Of a stretch of 64,000 nucleotides of DNA, positions 14,501-26,370 are shown one piece after another (the stretch's first letter is position 1; every line of letters starts with the position of its first letter). The notes below the pieces were generated by a model. That model worked only from the letters and a program-made list of their open reading frames with translations, did no database searches and was not told the DNA's origin. The stretch is from Enoplosus armatus (lineage: Eukaryota; Chordata; Actinopteri; Centrarchiformes; Enoplosidae): positions 13,026,148 to 13,090,147 of the forward strand of contig NC_092197.1 of assembly GCF_043641665.1 (NCBI RefSeq). The letters run 5' to 3'. A program made the translations under genes and the position numbers.

Positions 14501-16559
14501 ACCTCAACTCCTACAGCTTGTTTTGGTCTCATAAATGAAGCGGGATTGTGCAACCGCACGCCGCAGGCCTATTTCTTTTCCTAAAAGTAATTCAAATCCA
14601 TTCACTTGACAATGAAAGAGTCCAGACAGCTCATTTTGTTCCAGTTTGGAAATCAAAAGCAGAGACCAGTAAAAGCCCATCAAGCACTGTTTGTCCAATC
14701 AGGTGTGTGGAGGTTTCATGTTGATGCCTGACCACAAAAAGCAAAGCATCATTTGTAAGCTGGCTTCACCTCTGGAGATAAAACTTACACTATAAAGGGA
14801 GCGTTTTCATTGTTTATCCCCCATGTACTGTGTTTTTACTATATTCAATAAAAGAGAAATGACCATGACTGCTGCTCTCTCTAACTGCTTAACCTCATCT
14901 ACAAAAATTTAGTCTAAATTCAAAGTCCAGTGTTTTGATAATCGACACATTTCACAGACTTGATGAGCTACAGTTATTCCATTTGATACGTAGGCTAAAG
15001 AAACCTGAAAGCACAGGTCGCAGCAGATCCTGCATTATCATTTCAATACTTCAAGGTAGTCTTTTGTCGAGCGCAGAATTGCAGGGCATAATACCAGATT
15101 CAACATGTATGACCTTGATTTGAGCAGTCCTGTGTAATTCAATGTCTCTTCTCCTCAGCAGGGCTGTGAAAGAGATGCATGTAAATGATAGATGACTTGT
15201 CATTCATCACTGTCGTCACCTTGACACCCAGGAGGAAATAACAGCCCAGCCAGGGTGTGTCATTTCCTGTGTGCAGCTACTTTGTCTTTGCCTAAAACCG
15301 TTTAGCTGTCAAGTTGAATGTCAAATACAGTACAATGACACACACACAAAAAGACACATAGTTGTTATTCATTAACGGAAACGCCATCCTGTAAGCAGCA
15401 ATCGCACACGAGCACACATACATACTTTAAGGTGCTTTTGTCATGATTCGAAAGTTGCTGATGTTTTCTCGTGCTCTGCAACTTTCTTTTGTCCGATTTT
15501 TATGGAATCACCTCGTGCCACCAAAGCTGGAAATTGTCAAATTTGACACATAATGACTTAAAGAAAGTTTCTCAAACTTGTAAAACATTAAGTTGTGCAT
15601 CCCTCCTTAAATATTAGAGTTAAAAGATTACACAAGTGGTTGGGTATATTTTAGCCCATAAAGTACTTATTAGGTAGACACTGTACCTCACGTTACTGAC
15701 AAAAAAGCTTTAGATGGATTCCCTTCCTTTCAAGCAGCCTTTTTGTATTGCTTGATATATTTAGTCCTTCGTAGTAAACATTTCTTCATTTTTTATGTCA
15801 AAGTTACATTAATGGAGTAAATGGATCCTGTTGGTACATTCAAGGACTTACTGTCAAGAGAATTTTGATTATAAGCTCTTAAACTGCTGCCTGTTAATGA
15901 AACACACAACTGGATTCACGTTATTCATCTCACAACTGTGTCTTTTGGATTAGATTTTCATCATAGTTCATTGATGTAACAACTGTTACTTGGATGTTTT
16001 AAAACCACATCATGATAAGAACACTGACAAATACCCAAAAACCCTCCGGGATATATACTGTGATGGATCGCCCATCTCGAGTAAGTGTCAAGTCTCTGCT
16101 GCTGGTTGACGCACTGAAACAAAGTGAAATTAATGGTCGTGTAGAAGGTGGGAAATCAGTCTTAAAAGATATGGCATGCTTTGAAAAATGGTTAGCAGTA
16201 AAGTATACACAACTTGTAGTTAATGGGATAAAACATGCAATTTAGTAAGACCTGAAAGCTCACTTTGCTATTTGGGGGAATACATATTGACTGACTAGTG
16301 TTCTCCTAAAAAAAACACTGGTATTTCAGACTCTTCTTCAGACTTTTGCTGGTCAGTTGTTTGGTTTGTAGGTGACTTGAAGGTACTTTTATTACTTAAT
16401 TCCCATAAAGGGTAACATAAAATGATTAGTTATTAGGGAACGTTACTTGGATTCCTGCCTATTCCATATTAAGAAGACAATTTAAACTGAATGTGATGTA
16501 ACATGGGTGAGATTTTACAAAAAGATATGGCTGCGGTATTCAGTGTCTAACTTTTGGTC

Positions 16560-17360
16560 ACTTGGGTGCTGCGGAAACAGGTTGTGAACACAACATTGAC
16601 ATGTTATCACAGGTGATATGAACTTCATGCGCAATGTTATCATTCATTTGGAGTCTTGCTTCTGGCCACCTGATGAATGGAAGCCGGATATTCACTTTCT
16701 TTTAGCTCTGTTTTTGGTCTCTACAAGCTCCTGAGGGAAATATGTGGCTCTTTAGCTGCTAAATGCTCCACTATGTTCACCAGCTAGTCGCTAATTGTGT
16801 CTGTCTGCTGTTTGGTGCTGAGCATGTAGTGTATAGCTTCCTGCTGCGACCAAAAACTACGCTATGAGAGCTGTGAGATTGAATCAAAACAGTAAAGTTG
16901 CGGGCTGGACAGCTAAACGATGAGCTGAAACTCACTATAAAGCTGTAAAGCCGAGGGGAGCTTTAAACATTTGCCACAAATACATATCATTTTTAAAAGA
17001 GGCTAAATAATTTCCTAAAACAGTCTGAAGCAAGCGTCAATGAGGAGGAGTAAATAGTGCATTTGTTGGGGGCTATCTTCAGACACGCACTCTACTGAGT
17101 ATACAATGTATGTGGGATTGTCTCAAAATAAACTACAGTGCCCGTGTTCCTTGTAATGAAGGAACATGTCACCCAGTGAAACGGTGCAACTCAATGTGTT
17201 TTTAATGGTATTTTGGACAGCAGTGGCAGTCTATGGCACATGGGATTCGTTAACAATATGAAAAACAAAGAATATTTCCAGACTTCAAGATCCTTCAAGT
17301 CAGTGCAAGCAAGAGGCAACACTATGTTCCTTGAACAATACATTATGTTGACTACACTTG
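16560..17360. mobile_element. Candidate dispersed repeat upstream of exon 3 coordinates
   Basis: GGAAGCCGGATATTCACTTT, CTGAGGGAAATATGTGGCTC, GCTAAATGCTCCACTATGTT and the block around 17090-17230 (CTCAAAATAAACTACAGTGC, ATGGTATTTTGGACAGCAGT) look like a dispersed teleost repeat known to me by pattern. Only one copy is present in the window, so this cannot be confirmed here. Confidence 0.4.
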
Positions 17361-17582
17361 GGACTGGCTTGAGGACCTGCTTGCATGGCAGTGCCAGGGA
17401 ATGAACGGCTCAGATGCCGAGTCATGTCCTCTTTCATCTTCCCTCTCTGCAATCACTCGCTACTGACAGCTGTCCGAGAAATGAACAAGTGCGCCGCTGC
17501 TTTCTGGTTGTTCAGCAGGGTGTTCTGTTCATATTTCATTCACGCATTGATTCATTCTGTAGCAGGAGGGAGTCGGACAAAC

Positions 17583-17726
17583 CTTTGACCATAACTGTTC
17601 TCCTTCCTCCGACAGTGGAGGGTGACGATCCTGTGGCCTTCATTTCTGACATCCTGACTCACCGTCCACACAACAGGGTTACTGGCTCTGGCTCCCAGGA
17701 ACGCCACGCCGTCCTTCAGCTTCACC
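17583..17726 (-). CDS. TMEM132: TMEM132-family protein, next coding exon (family exon 3)
   Basis: This 144-bp exon supplies one base to finish an Arg codon, 47 whole residues, and two bases of a further Arg codon. Its acceptor is TTTCAG|GGTGAAG and the incoming phase matches the phase-2 end of the exon at 48282-49206, so the joint reads ...FTLR-VKLKDGV, the position where family members have a similar R-x-K-x-K-x-GV junction. Residues GARASNPVVW (11-20) match the family pattern G-x-RAS-x-P-x-x-W, and the following VSQDV...G...C-RRK resembles the B/D paralogues through a Cys near residue 38. The chosen donor is AAG|GTTTGT, phase 2. A stronger consensus GTGAGT sits inside the coding region (17657-17662) and could shorten the exon to 64 bp; I prefer the longer form because homology continues past it. 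The encoded region starts the first Ig-like part of the ectodomain. Confidence 0.88.
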
Positions 17727-19804
17727 CTGAAACACACAGGTTAGAAAAAACCCATTCAATTAGATGATACTGGAACTATCACCAGAACAGCTTGCAAATT
17801 AAGTTTCAAAGCTTCAGAAACACACATTTCTTTTTTACTCTCTCTCTTTCTCTGTCTCTCTGACACACACAAACATGTCAAAAGAAAGAAATAGAATAAG
17901 GTGGCGCTTTAATTGTCTCTCACAGAGGTCACAAAACAAACACTTCAAACACTCACTCTCTCACTCACACACAAAAGACATTAAACTAGCTACTGAACGA
18001 AGGGTCATATTGGTTGATAGTAACAAACTGAAAAAAGTGCTTCACTAATATAAAAGCACTAAACTCTTCAAAGGCTTTAGGTGGATGCTACTACAATTTT
18101 CTCACAAAATCTGGTTGATGAAGGAATTCTTTCTACTTTTGGACCTTATCCATTTTGGATAGAACATAGTCATAAGTGGAATAAAAATGTTTTCAAACTC
18201 AAGTTTGAAAAAAATTTTTTTTGGTTGGGATGAATATTGCTTTCAGAAAGTGAATCGGGCAGGTACAAGCCAAAGTATTTGATTAGCAGTGATGAAACCC
18301 GGCATCAGGACAATACAGTTGGCTGAACTGAAATGATCACGAGTCAGGGTAAAGTGTGTTTACCACCATGAGAGTACATATTGTATGAAGGAGTAGTCTT
18401 ACATGATAAATCCTGTTTTACACCTTAATATCCAAACACCAGGACGCACTCTGGAGCAATAAATAGGCGGCAAACTCCACTTCAGACAATTTTGGTTATT
18501 TTCCCCCAACACCTGGGGTTTTATCAGGACACCAATCTCCAACAGCAGGCTCCACGCTGCCTCTGCCCTACCCTTTTGTCCCTCCATCACTTTCATTACT
18601 GGCGGTCACAGTCTGCGTGAAGCTATACAGGTGCAGAAGAACCATGACCTCCTCCGCTTCCACTATACTGACACGCTGTTGCTCTCCTCCTCCTCTTCTG
18701 TCACATGAAATTACCATGAAGTTCATGAGCGGCTTTCAGTACTTTTCCAACATGACAAATTGCTCTTGTTCAAACCACTGGCACGAATGAGGCAGTATAT
18801 TTCATGTGAGCGAAAGACGGAAGAGATGGTAAGAAAAGAGGCAGATCTGAAGTAAAACACAGCACTGAAAAGGTGAGGGGAAAGAAAAAAATCTATTCAC
18901 TGAAAATGCTGGGTAATTTTTCCCCACATCAAAATAATTGGAGACTGTCCTCGTTCCGGAACTGCGGACGACTTGTAAAAGATGAAGAAAAACTACTGAG
19001 TGGTAACGGAGGATAATGACATGACAAACCGTGCAGCAGTCCTTAGAAGAGCACAGTCGTTACATCTTCCATGTTCAACCGGTCCTCTTTGATCTTATCC
19101 AGGCCGCTGGGGCGGTAATAACTGGTCTTGTGTTGGTCGCTGCTCCTGACGAGCAAAGATAAAGGCCGCCGGTGTGGAAGACACAGACAATAACTAGGAG
19201 GAGGCGACAGATTGCTGTCTGCCCTCCTGTTTCCCAGTCGTCAACCTTAGCCACGGAGCAGTAATTACTACAAACTCGCGAGCAGGTTCAGCACAGACAG
19301 CGGACCACGGCGGGAACGATAATCGACTAACACTATCTTACAGTATATGCTGCATTGATCAAATACAAAATTCCAATTTGAGGGTGAAAAGGCTTTTAGT
19401 CTTATGATGATGCCGAGCAGCACCCTCTACGCCTTTTGGCTAACTTGTACTACAGATGTGAGTACCGTCTTGTGTTTGCATTAGTGCTCAATTTCAAATT
19501 ACCAATTGATCGTATCAAAGTAATTTTACAAGTAACTGATACATCTTAACAAATGAGAAAATTAGCTTTTTTAGTCTGTTTTGAATCATTATATACTTAA
19601 TTCTTTGGGGAGTTTTTGCTTACTGGTCAGACTAAGTAGGCTGGGTAAGTAGGCAATATTGATGTACATTGAAGCATTCCTGAGCGACAGTGTCAGTGTC
19701 AGTGTCAGCCCATGGTCCTGATGCTCTGCAGTCTTAATGACTAACCTTTCTTTCTTTATTTCTTTCTTTAAATAATTTTCTCTCATTCTTTTCTTTTTTT
19801 CCCC

Positions 19805-20250
19805 TCCTGCATCACACTCGCTCTATTTCTCTCACACTCATGCATAATTTGACGGACAAACCCAAGCATGGGCTACAGCCAACAAGCAAGGGGGCTAAAT
19901 TAACAAATGGCATGTTGTAAATGAGATTGGTTTGGCTAATATGATTTCTGGTGAAGGATGAAGGAGGGGGGAAGCAATAATGGAAAGCAATTTGAAGGCA
20001 GCCCCCCCTTTCACATGCATCAGCACATGAAGCTGCCTCATTAATTCCATGAAAACCTGCATCAGTGGGATGAGTATTTACAGATGAGATGAGGTTGTCA
20101 GAAAATATGGTTTTCAGCTCTCCCTGATTGATGATGCAGATATGACACCCCAGGATAGCCACTGCCAAAATAACATGTCAACACACTTGGCCCCCTGGCA
20201 CGCCTCTCGCATGCTGAATGAAATACCAACGCACATTAATATTAATGCAC
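19805..20250. promoter_or_regulatory. Candidate conserved regulatory block (composition only)
   Basis: Free of repeats, with a 118-codon chance frame on the minus strand, TAAT-core sites (CTCATTAATTCC) and a palindromic double homeodomain-type site ATTAATATTAAT inside GCAC...GCAC at 20231-20250. Confidence 0.3.
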
Positions 20251-20494
20251 TTTACACAGCAAGAAATTAAATAGAATAAAAAGATTTCTGAATAAAATGA
20301 AAGGAGTTCAGAGAGCATATAGTAGAGATGTTGAACTATCAATAAAATGAAACCCACATTCTACACGATTAAAACACTGTAAGTTAAAAGAAAATGTATT
20401 TTCAAAAAGTCACCAAGTTTAAAAAAAGTGTCTCTTGAAAAGAGATTTTTTTTTCAACCAACTAACTCACTATATAGAATTCCTTATTTAGTGA

Positions 20495-20640
20495 CAGTGG
20501 TGGAAGAAGTATGCAGATCTGATACATAAGAGAAAGTAGTAACACAGTAAAATGTAAATGTAGTGGAAAATGGCAATACTCAAGTTCAAGTACCTTAAAA
20601 AAATACAGTACTTTAATGTACTTAGTTAGCACTGTATAAT
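20495..20640 (+). mobile_element. Fragment of a GTGGTGGAAGAAGTA dispersed repeat
   Basis: CAGTGGTGGAAGAAGTATGC, CAGATCTGATACATAAGAGA and the AGTAC-rich segment after it are characteristic of a non-autonomous element abundant in percomorph fish. It is decayed, with no coding potential. Confidence 0.65.
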
Positions 20641-21446
20641 CAGCACAGTCCTAGTCTTAAGTCCAGTCCTCGGGACTACATAAGGAGTTAGAGAGTCTGA
20701 AAGTTACAGGAGTCCATGTGAGGTGTGACAAACACATCTATAACAGTTTTTAGACGGTAAAAACTGACCTAAACTTGAAAAATAACTATTGTATAATTGC
20801 AGTATAGTACACACAAACACACACACAAAACTGGGGGCAGGACAGATTTTCACTGGACTTGAAAACGAATGAAAAAACGGCACGTTTCAGGCAAAGAAGA
20901 GGAAGAGCAGCATACCTTTCCCTGAAAGCAACTGCACCCCATTTCAAGAGACCTTAAGATGATAATGACTGGATAGGGTCCATAAAAAGGGCACAATAGC
21001 AGGAATGATTACATGCTGTCATTCAAATTTCTTACTCGATGCCTAAATGGGCTCTCGTGGTTCCCTTGACAATAAGTGAAGATGGGAGGGGGGGGGCTCA
21101 CATTAAGATTGAAGAAGAGAGTGTGAATGAGGTCGGGCGTGTATTTGTCGGGAGGTGGTGTAAAGGTCTTTGTGGTGAGCACAGGGATGGAAGGATAGCG
21201 TGGTGTTAAAGGTGTTTGAGCAGAAAGGGAACGGTGGTTTAGAGAGACCAGCCAGGCGGATTAGAAAAGACAGGTGTTGGATCAGTGCGGATAAAAAACG
21301 GACAGAGGACGGGGGAAAAACATTCAGGAGCGGAGAAGAGTTGAAGAGAGGGCTGTATCTTAGGCTGTAAGAGGCTAGAATAAGGACTTGTAGTCAGCAC
21401 TGGCATTTGCTGTCTGCTCTGGTCTTGTATTTCCAACAATAAGAGA

Positions 21447-21509
21447 GAGAGATACATGTCTATGTCATCCTCAGTAAGAGAGATGTATACGTCAATGTCG
21501 TCCTCATGA
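21447..21509. repeat. Two-copy tandem repeat of about 31 bp
   Basis: GAGAGATACATGTCTATGTC...ATCCTCA is followed by GAGAGATGTATACGTCAATG...GTCCTCA. Confidence 0.65.
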
Positions 21510-22254
21510 GGCCATTTGCAAGGTTACTTCACCCACTGAACGCAAAGTTAAAATAATAGTATAAATGAGAACAAACAGCGGGAAAATGGTTCCCCGTATT
21601 GCCATCCAGGTGATAACAGATCATTACTCTGGCGAAGATGGAGACACACAACTGAGAGAACCCAATAACTTCACCCACACACACCTTGGTCTGTGTCTAT
21701 ATCTGATATAATGTTAACTCGTTGGCTGGTGGACAAAGCTAACCTTTAGTGGAGATAAATGAAAGTGAGAACAATTGCTCTGATATCAGCTCCACCGCAA
21801 AGAAACCACCGTCAGGTCCTACATCACAGGAAAAGGCTCCTGCAAAGGGAGACCCAGATGGAGAAAAGCCTTAATACAGATGAGCCACGGCACATTCATA
21901 TATAACCTGCGACCAGGTTCTGAGGCGTCATTAACTAACCCAACTGAAACGTTTGAAACTGCTGAATGCCAAAGTCCCATAAATGACAAAGTGGTCTGGT
22001 GGTTAGTTACATAGATCTAAAACACACAATAACTTGCGGTTGAGCATATTTTCTAAATTAACTTTAAAAAGGTAGTTTAGCTGAATTCAATTTACTCACA
22101 GCAGGCGGAATTGGCTGAATCACATTAAGCTAGTTCAGTTGGCCCGTGTCCCTTAAATCTCAAACACCTGCAGCTAAATCCAGTTATGAAATAAACACAC
22201 AAGCTGTTGGGCTTTTCTTTATGTTCCCCACCTCTCTATCTCTCTGAAAAAAAA

Positions 22255-22600
22255 TAATCTCCATCACCTCGAGGGGGGAAAATTAAATTAGGTAGTAGCC
22301 GACGACAGGTGAACCAGGCTGGGAGCTGGTTCAATAAATTAGTAAGGTGAGACAGGGCTGCCCCGGAGATGCTCCGAGTCAATTAGCTGAGGAATAGTTG
22401 TCGGTGGAGTGTTTTTAGGGGTGAGCGAACACAGGCAGATGCGACGATAAAGAGGGAGCTAATTCAATTAATGAGTTTGATGCTGTTCTTCCCATTATCA
22501 GAGCTAGTTAAAAGTGCTGGTGCGTGGCAACGCTGCCAACGGAGGACAAGATTAACACTATCAGATAAAGAGAGCTCTCCAGACAAAGCTCATCTCCACC
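22255..22600. promoter_or_regulatory. Candidate conserved regulatory block (composition only)
   Basis: Clustered ATTA cores (CAATTAGCTG at 22380, CTAATTCAATTAATGA at 22459), GATA-type sites (ACGATAAAG, CAGATAAAG) and CpG-containing segments, followed by a long pyrimidine tract (22615-22800). Confidence 0.3.
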
Positions 22601-23002
22601 CATGCATTCGGCTGTGTTTCTCTCTGTCTCACCCTTTTGTCTCACTTCACGTCTCTTTTCCAACCTCCCCTCTGTCTGTCTCTATCTGCATCCTCTGAAA
22701 CATCCTCCCTCCCTCGCTGTATCTACATACCCAAGCGTTTCTCACATTGCTCTCTATCTTCCTTCACAGGAGCTCGCCGTCCGTCTCTCTGCACTGTAGT
22801 TTTTTTTTTAATTTGTTAAAAAAGGCACACTGTTGGTCACTCTACTTCACGTCATTTTGGTCTTCATCAGGTAATTTGAAGGTCTACAGACGAGCAATGT
22901 GCAGTAATTCTGGATCCTTTTCAGTTTATTGTTTTTAGCCCAACACACCTGTAATTGAGACTTTATGGTTTACAAGAACTCGTAGCTAGCGGCTACGCTC
23001 AA

Positions 23003-23319
23003 GGGTCGGTCCAAACTGAAATATCTCACCAACTATTGGATTGTTTTCCATTGAATTTTGTACAGACATTCATGGTTCATGGTTCAGAGGATGACCTTAC
23101 TGACTTTGGTGATCCCCTGAATATTCCTGTAGCGCCACCAGCAGCTTGACATTGGTAGTTCACAGTGAAAAGTCTTGATAACTGCTGGATGGACTACCTT
23201 GCACTTTGGTGCACACATTCAGGTTTTTTTGTGAACTTTGGTGATTCCCATGGCAACAGTTTGGTTTTCTTTACAATGAGCATTACATTCACACACAGCT
23301 GCTAGCATGGCTGTAGTCG
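23003..23319 (+). mobile_element. Dispersed teleost repeat, TAGCATG family, copy 1
   Basis: It starts with CCAAACTGAAATATCTCA and ends with GCTGCTAGCATGGCTGTAG. Internally it has the GGTTCAGAGGATGACCTTA and TAGCGCCACCAGCAG blocks shared with the copies at 27.3, 38.4 and 60.9 kb. It lacks the middle GTTAGCATGCTGATG part. I take it for a non-autonomous element that is widespread in percomorph genomes; class is not determined, and there is no coding potential. Confidence 0.75.
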
Positions 23320-24700
23320 TACTCATTTACTAAAGCTCCACCTTCTTTCTGTCTGCCCTTTCTGATCCTCACTACTATAAATGCTTGAAAATAAATCAAT
23401 GAACATATCCATAAAATTTTTACCTTCAGACCAAGCTGAACTGACACCTATACAGTGCAATCCAATCCAATAACCTTGTGATAAATACTACCTTGTCCCG
23501 AAGCTGTTGATACAGTCTGTGGTACTTTGCTCAACTTGTTCAAAAAGGGTTGGAACAACTTTTTACTCAGGAAAAAAAAGGAGGATTGAAGGAATGTCTT
23601 GTTATATATTCAAGCAGGCTATCATCACCTAACCTTCATCCACACCCTCTAATTTTCTCTGGATGCTGCCGGAAAAGTGCTGTGGGAAAAGGAAGCCTTG
23701 CACCTTGCAGGCTTACCTGGTCCTTCACTTTACCCTTGTGAAATGTCAATTTCACTTCTCGCTGCCATTGACCGCCTCCTCATCTCTTCATTCTTTACAG
23801 ATCAATATCTGTGTGATCCAAACCAGACAGTGAATGGATGTGCTTTGAGGATATTGGTGCTGTGAAGGGTTAAAAGCTACCCATCTATCAAGGGACAAAG
23901 ATGATCAAAGGGAGTACTGCTTAAAGTGCTACTTAGTCATTTCAAACTTGAGTGGATTGTATTGAGTGCTACTTAATTGAGGAGATGCTGACTGTCACCA
24001 AACACTAGACACGTTTACAATCAGGTGGCTATACAAGGAACTGTACTGTCCAGGAAAAGCGCAGACCATTTGCTTTTCACTCTGAGAGGAGAGGAGTTGA
24101 TTGCCTTCAGCCAAATTCTCCCTTCATCCATATCTGGATGCCTGAAAAACACACGGTGTGGCGATGCCTCATCTAACATTGCTTTTATAGTCTTTTTTTA
24201 ATTAAAAGGAAAAGCAGCCAGATGACTGACATATGGAGCTTGGACCCGAGATCTGGGAACAAGCTCCCGCCTTTAAAAAAGAAAGAAAAAAAAGTAGAAG
24301 AAATAACTGTCAGAGGAGTGCAGCTGACTTCAAATGAGAAGAGGTTCAAAATGGTGAGCCGGCCATAGCCTCATGACATGAACGAATCCATGACAGATCA
24401 AGAGCAATCATATGGGCAGGAGCACTGAGAAATGAATTTGAGTCGAATTCAGAGAAGAGCCTGAGCTTGTCTGAGGAAAGGAACATTTCATTTAAAAACC
24501 CGGGCAAGGTTTCATACATACAGTACATCTTAAATACATCTGTGTTGTGAGGAAAATCATTATTTTGCTCTCAATAAATAAAAAACATCCCATGGTCCCG
24601 GTGTTTTGAAAAGAGAACATCAGTATAATCTACTGTCACAAAGACTAGCCTTGTGATTTTCTAAAAGTGGATGTTTTTCACTCATCAAATGAGAGCCTCT

Positions 24701-24704
24701 GTGC

Positions 24705-24768
<64 letters not shown>

Positions 24769-24772
24769 GCAC
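24701..24772. repeat. Perfect 72-bp AT-rich palindrome
   Basis: The sequence runs GTGCATATATATAC, then an (AT)n core, then GTATATATATGCAC. Every position i pairs with 49473-i from 24701 to 24772; the pairing stops at 24700/24773 (T opposite T). It can form a long hairpin or cruciform. Confidence 0.95.
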
Positions 24773-24899
24773 TATGTATGACTGTGTGAATGGAAAAAAA
24801 ACATTCAGTCCTTGTTCTTGGTGTTTTGTTTGAGAGAAAGAAAGAAATCACCAAGACTGCCTTTTTTCACCTACGCAACATAGCTACATTTTCTGTCCT

Positions 24900-25921
24900 A
24901 GGCTGATGCAGAGATCCTAATTCACTGCTTCACCCAGACTTGATTATTGTAATGTTTTGTTGTCAGGTCTGGCGTGTGCTAGTACTAAAAGTCTTCACAT
25001 AGTTCAGAATGCTGCAGCTAGAATCCTAACTGAAACTAGGAAATTGGACCATATTGCACCAATTTTAGCTTCCTATCCAAGTCAGATCAGACTTTAAGGT
25101 GCTTCGTGACTTGTAAATGGGCTCACCTATCCATTCCATTACCTTATGTCCCATCCGGTGCTCTCAGAACACAGGGCTCCTGTCCGTCACCAGAGTTAAA
25201 AAGAAGTCAGCAGGCTGCAGGGCCTTTTCCTATCGTGCCCCCTTCTTCTGGAATAACCTCCCTGATGATATCAGACAGTGTGACTCTGTTGAAGCCTTTA
25301 AATCCAAACTCATCTTTTCACCTTAACTTTCAGTTCGTTGCTTATAATGTGATTACTTCAGGCCTTGTACCTGGTACCATTTTCCGTCTGGCTAGTCGGC
25401 CTCAGTCTCAACGAACCTTTGTGGACTTATAGTTCATGTTTGTCCTGCTGACGGGAATGCTGTAAACTTTCTGAAAACCACTACATCTCTCTAACCCTCT
25501 GTTTGTTTGTGTCCCACAAGCACAGCTTTGTGCCTACCCCTCTCCCTCTCTCTCTCTCCCTATTTTCTCCCCCTTGTTCTCTCTTTTCACTCAGTGTGGC
25601 TCAGGTCTGTTTGACGACACCTAAAGTTGCTCCTGGATCCATATTCTTCATATTGTTTACAATCTATTCAGAACATTGTCATCATGATTGTCCATACTTT
25701 CATTTTATTGTGTTGGCCAGTTCTGTACACATGACGTCTTTCTCTGTTCCTGAGGTTTTGTCCATTTTTTCCCCACTTAAAGGTTTCTTTTGGATGATTT
25801 ATCTAAATTGAGGGTCTAAGGATAGAGGGTGTCATGTACTGTGCAGATTGTAAAGCCCCTTGAGGCAAATTTGTGATTTGTGTTATTGGGCTATATCAAT
25901 AAAATTGACTTAACTTGACTT
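24900..25921 (+). mobile_element. 3' end of an L2-type (Maui-like) LINE, degenerate
   Basis: From 24939 the frame reads LDYCNVLLSGL followed by IVQNAAARILT and HIAPILAS, the conserved C-terminal tail of L2/CR1-clade reverse transcriptase proteins in fish. A second frame at about 25117-25326 carries the continuation, CRAFSYRAPFFWNNLPDDIR then an AFKSKL-like end, so at least one frameshift separates the parts; there is also an in-frame stop after about 54 codons of the first part. The following UTR of about 590 bp ends in CTATATCAATAAAATTGACT and short ACTTAACTTGACTTG repeats, the usual L2 3' terminus. It is 5'-truncated: no catalytic RT or endonuclease part is present. Confidence 0.85.
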
Positions 25922-26059
25922 GTTGTAATGGCTGAAAAGCAAATTGCCACTTCAGCAGTGAGTTTCAGAGAAGTGTCATGCTTTATGACGGGTAACACAT
26001 TAAAAAGAACAAATGAATCTTCAGCCAAGTATTATTGAACATTAAACAAATAAGGCTAA

Positions 26060-26370
26060 TGGTACATAATAAACGTCATTTTGTAAGCCAAGGCCTCAAG
26101 AGTGCTATGATAATAATATGATGAGGTAGCACTAATGTGGATCCCATATCTGCATAATGCATGGCTGCTGTTTTGGGCCAGAATGCAACACATACATAAA
26201 CTCATCATAGAGGGGGTGTGAGATGCAATTAACGCATCATTTACTTAAAAATGGGAAGTAGAGGAAGAGAATGAGCTTTTATGAGCAAATTGGAGCTCAT
26301 AAAAAGTGAAATTTATCAATGCCTATGGCTCAGAGCAGTCAATGACTTGGTTTTCTGCCCTAAGCTTTCA
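26060..26370. promoter_or_regulatory. Candidate conserved regulatory block (composition only)
   Basis: Non-repetitive AT-rich sequence with ATGATAATAATATGATGA, TCTGCATAATGCATGGC and GCAATTAACGCATCATTTAC. It directly follows the L2 fragment. Confidence 0.2.

Larger units (their letters stand above)
1..17582 (-). other. TMEM132: Part of the intron following TMEM132 exon 3
   Basis: This is sequence downstream of the exon 3 donor on the minus strand. No frame resembles the next part of a TMEM132 ectodomain (a T-W-Q-V-E-Y-P-type segment is expected), so exon 4 probably lies beyond the left edge. Apart from the repeats and candidate regulatory blocks listed separately, I see nothing nameable in 1-2930 (two CCAAT-like motifs near 575-630 and a poly(T) at about 413-426), 3070-5670, 5980-6870, 7930-9130, 9700-11380 and 11590-16550. 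The longest frame here (12612-13040, 142 codons) has no recognisable domain and AT-rich, intron-like composition. Confidence 0.7.

Noticed and set aside
17385..17767. Plus-strand frames of 67 and 117 codons
   Set aside because: They are antisense shadows of TMEM132 exon 3 and its flanks.
24703..24770. CRISPR-like or direct-repeat array in AT-rich DNA
   Set aside because: It is a simple AT dinucleotide palindrome with no spacers; nothing else in the window has repeat-spacer structure.
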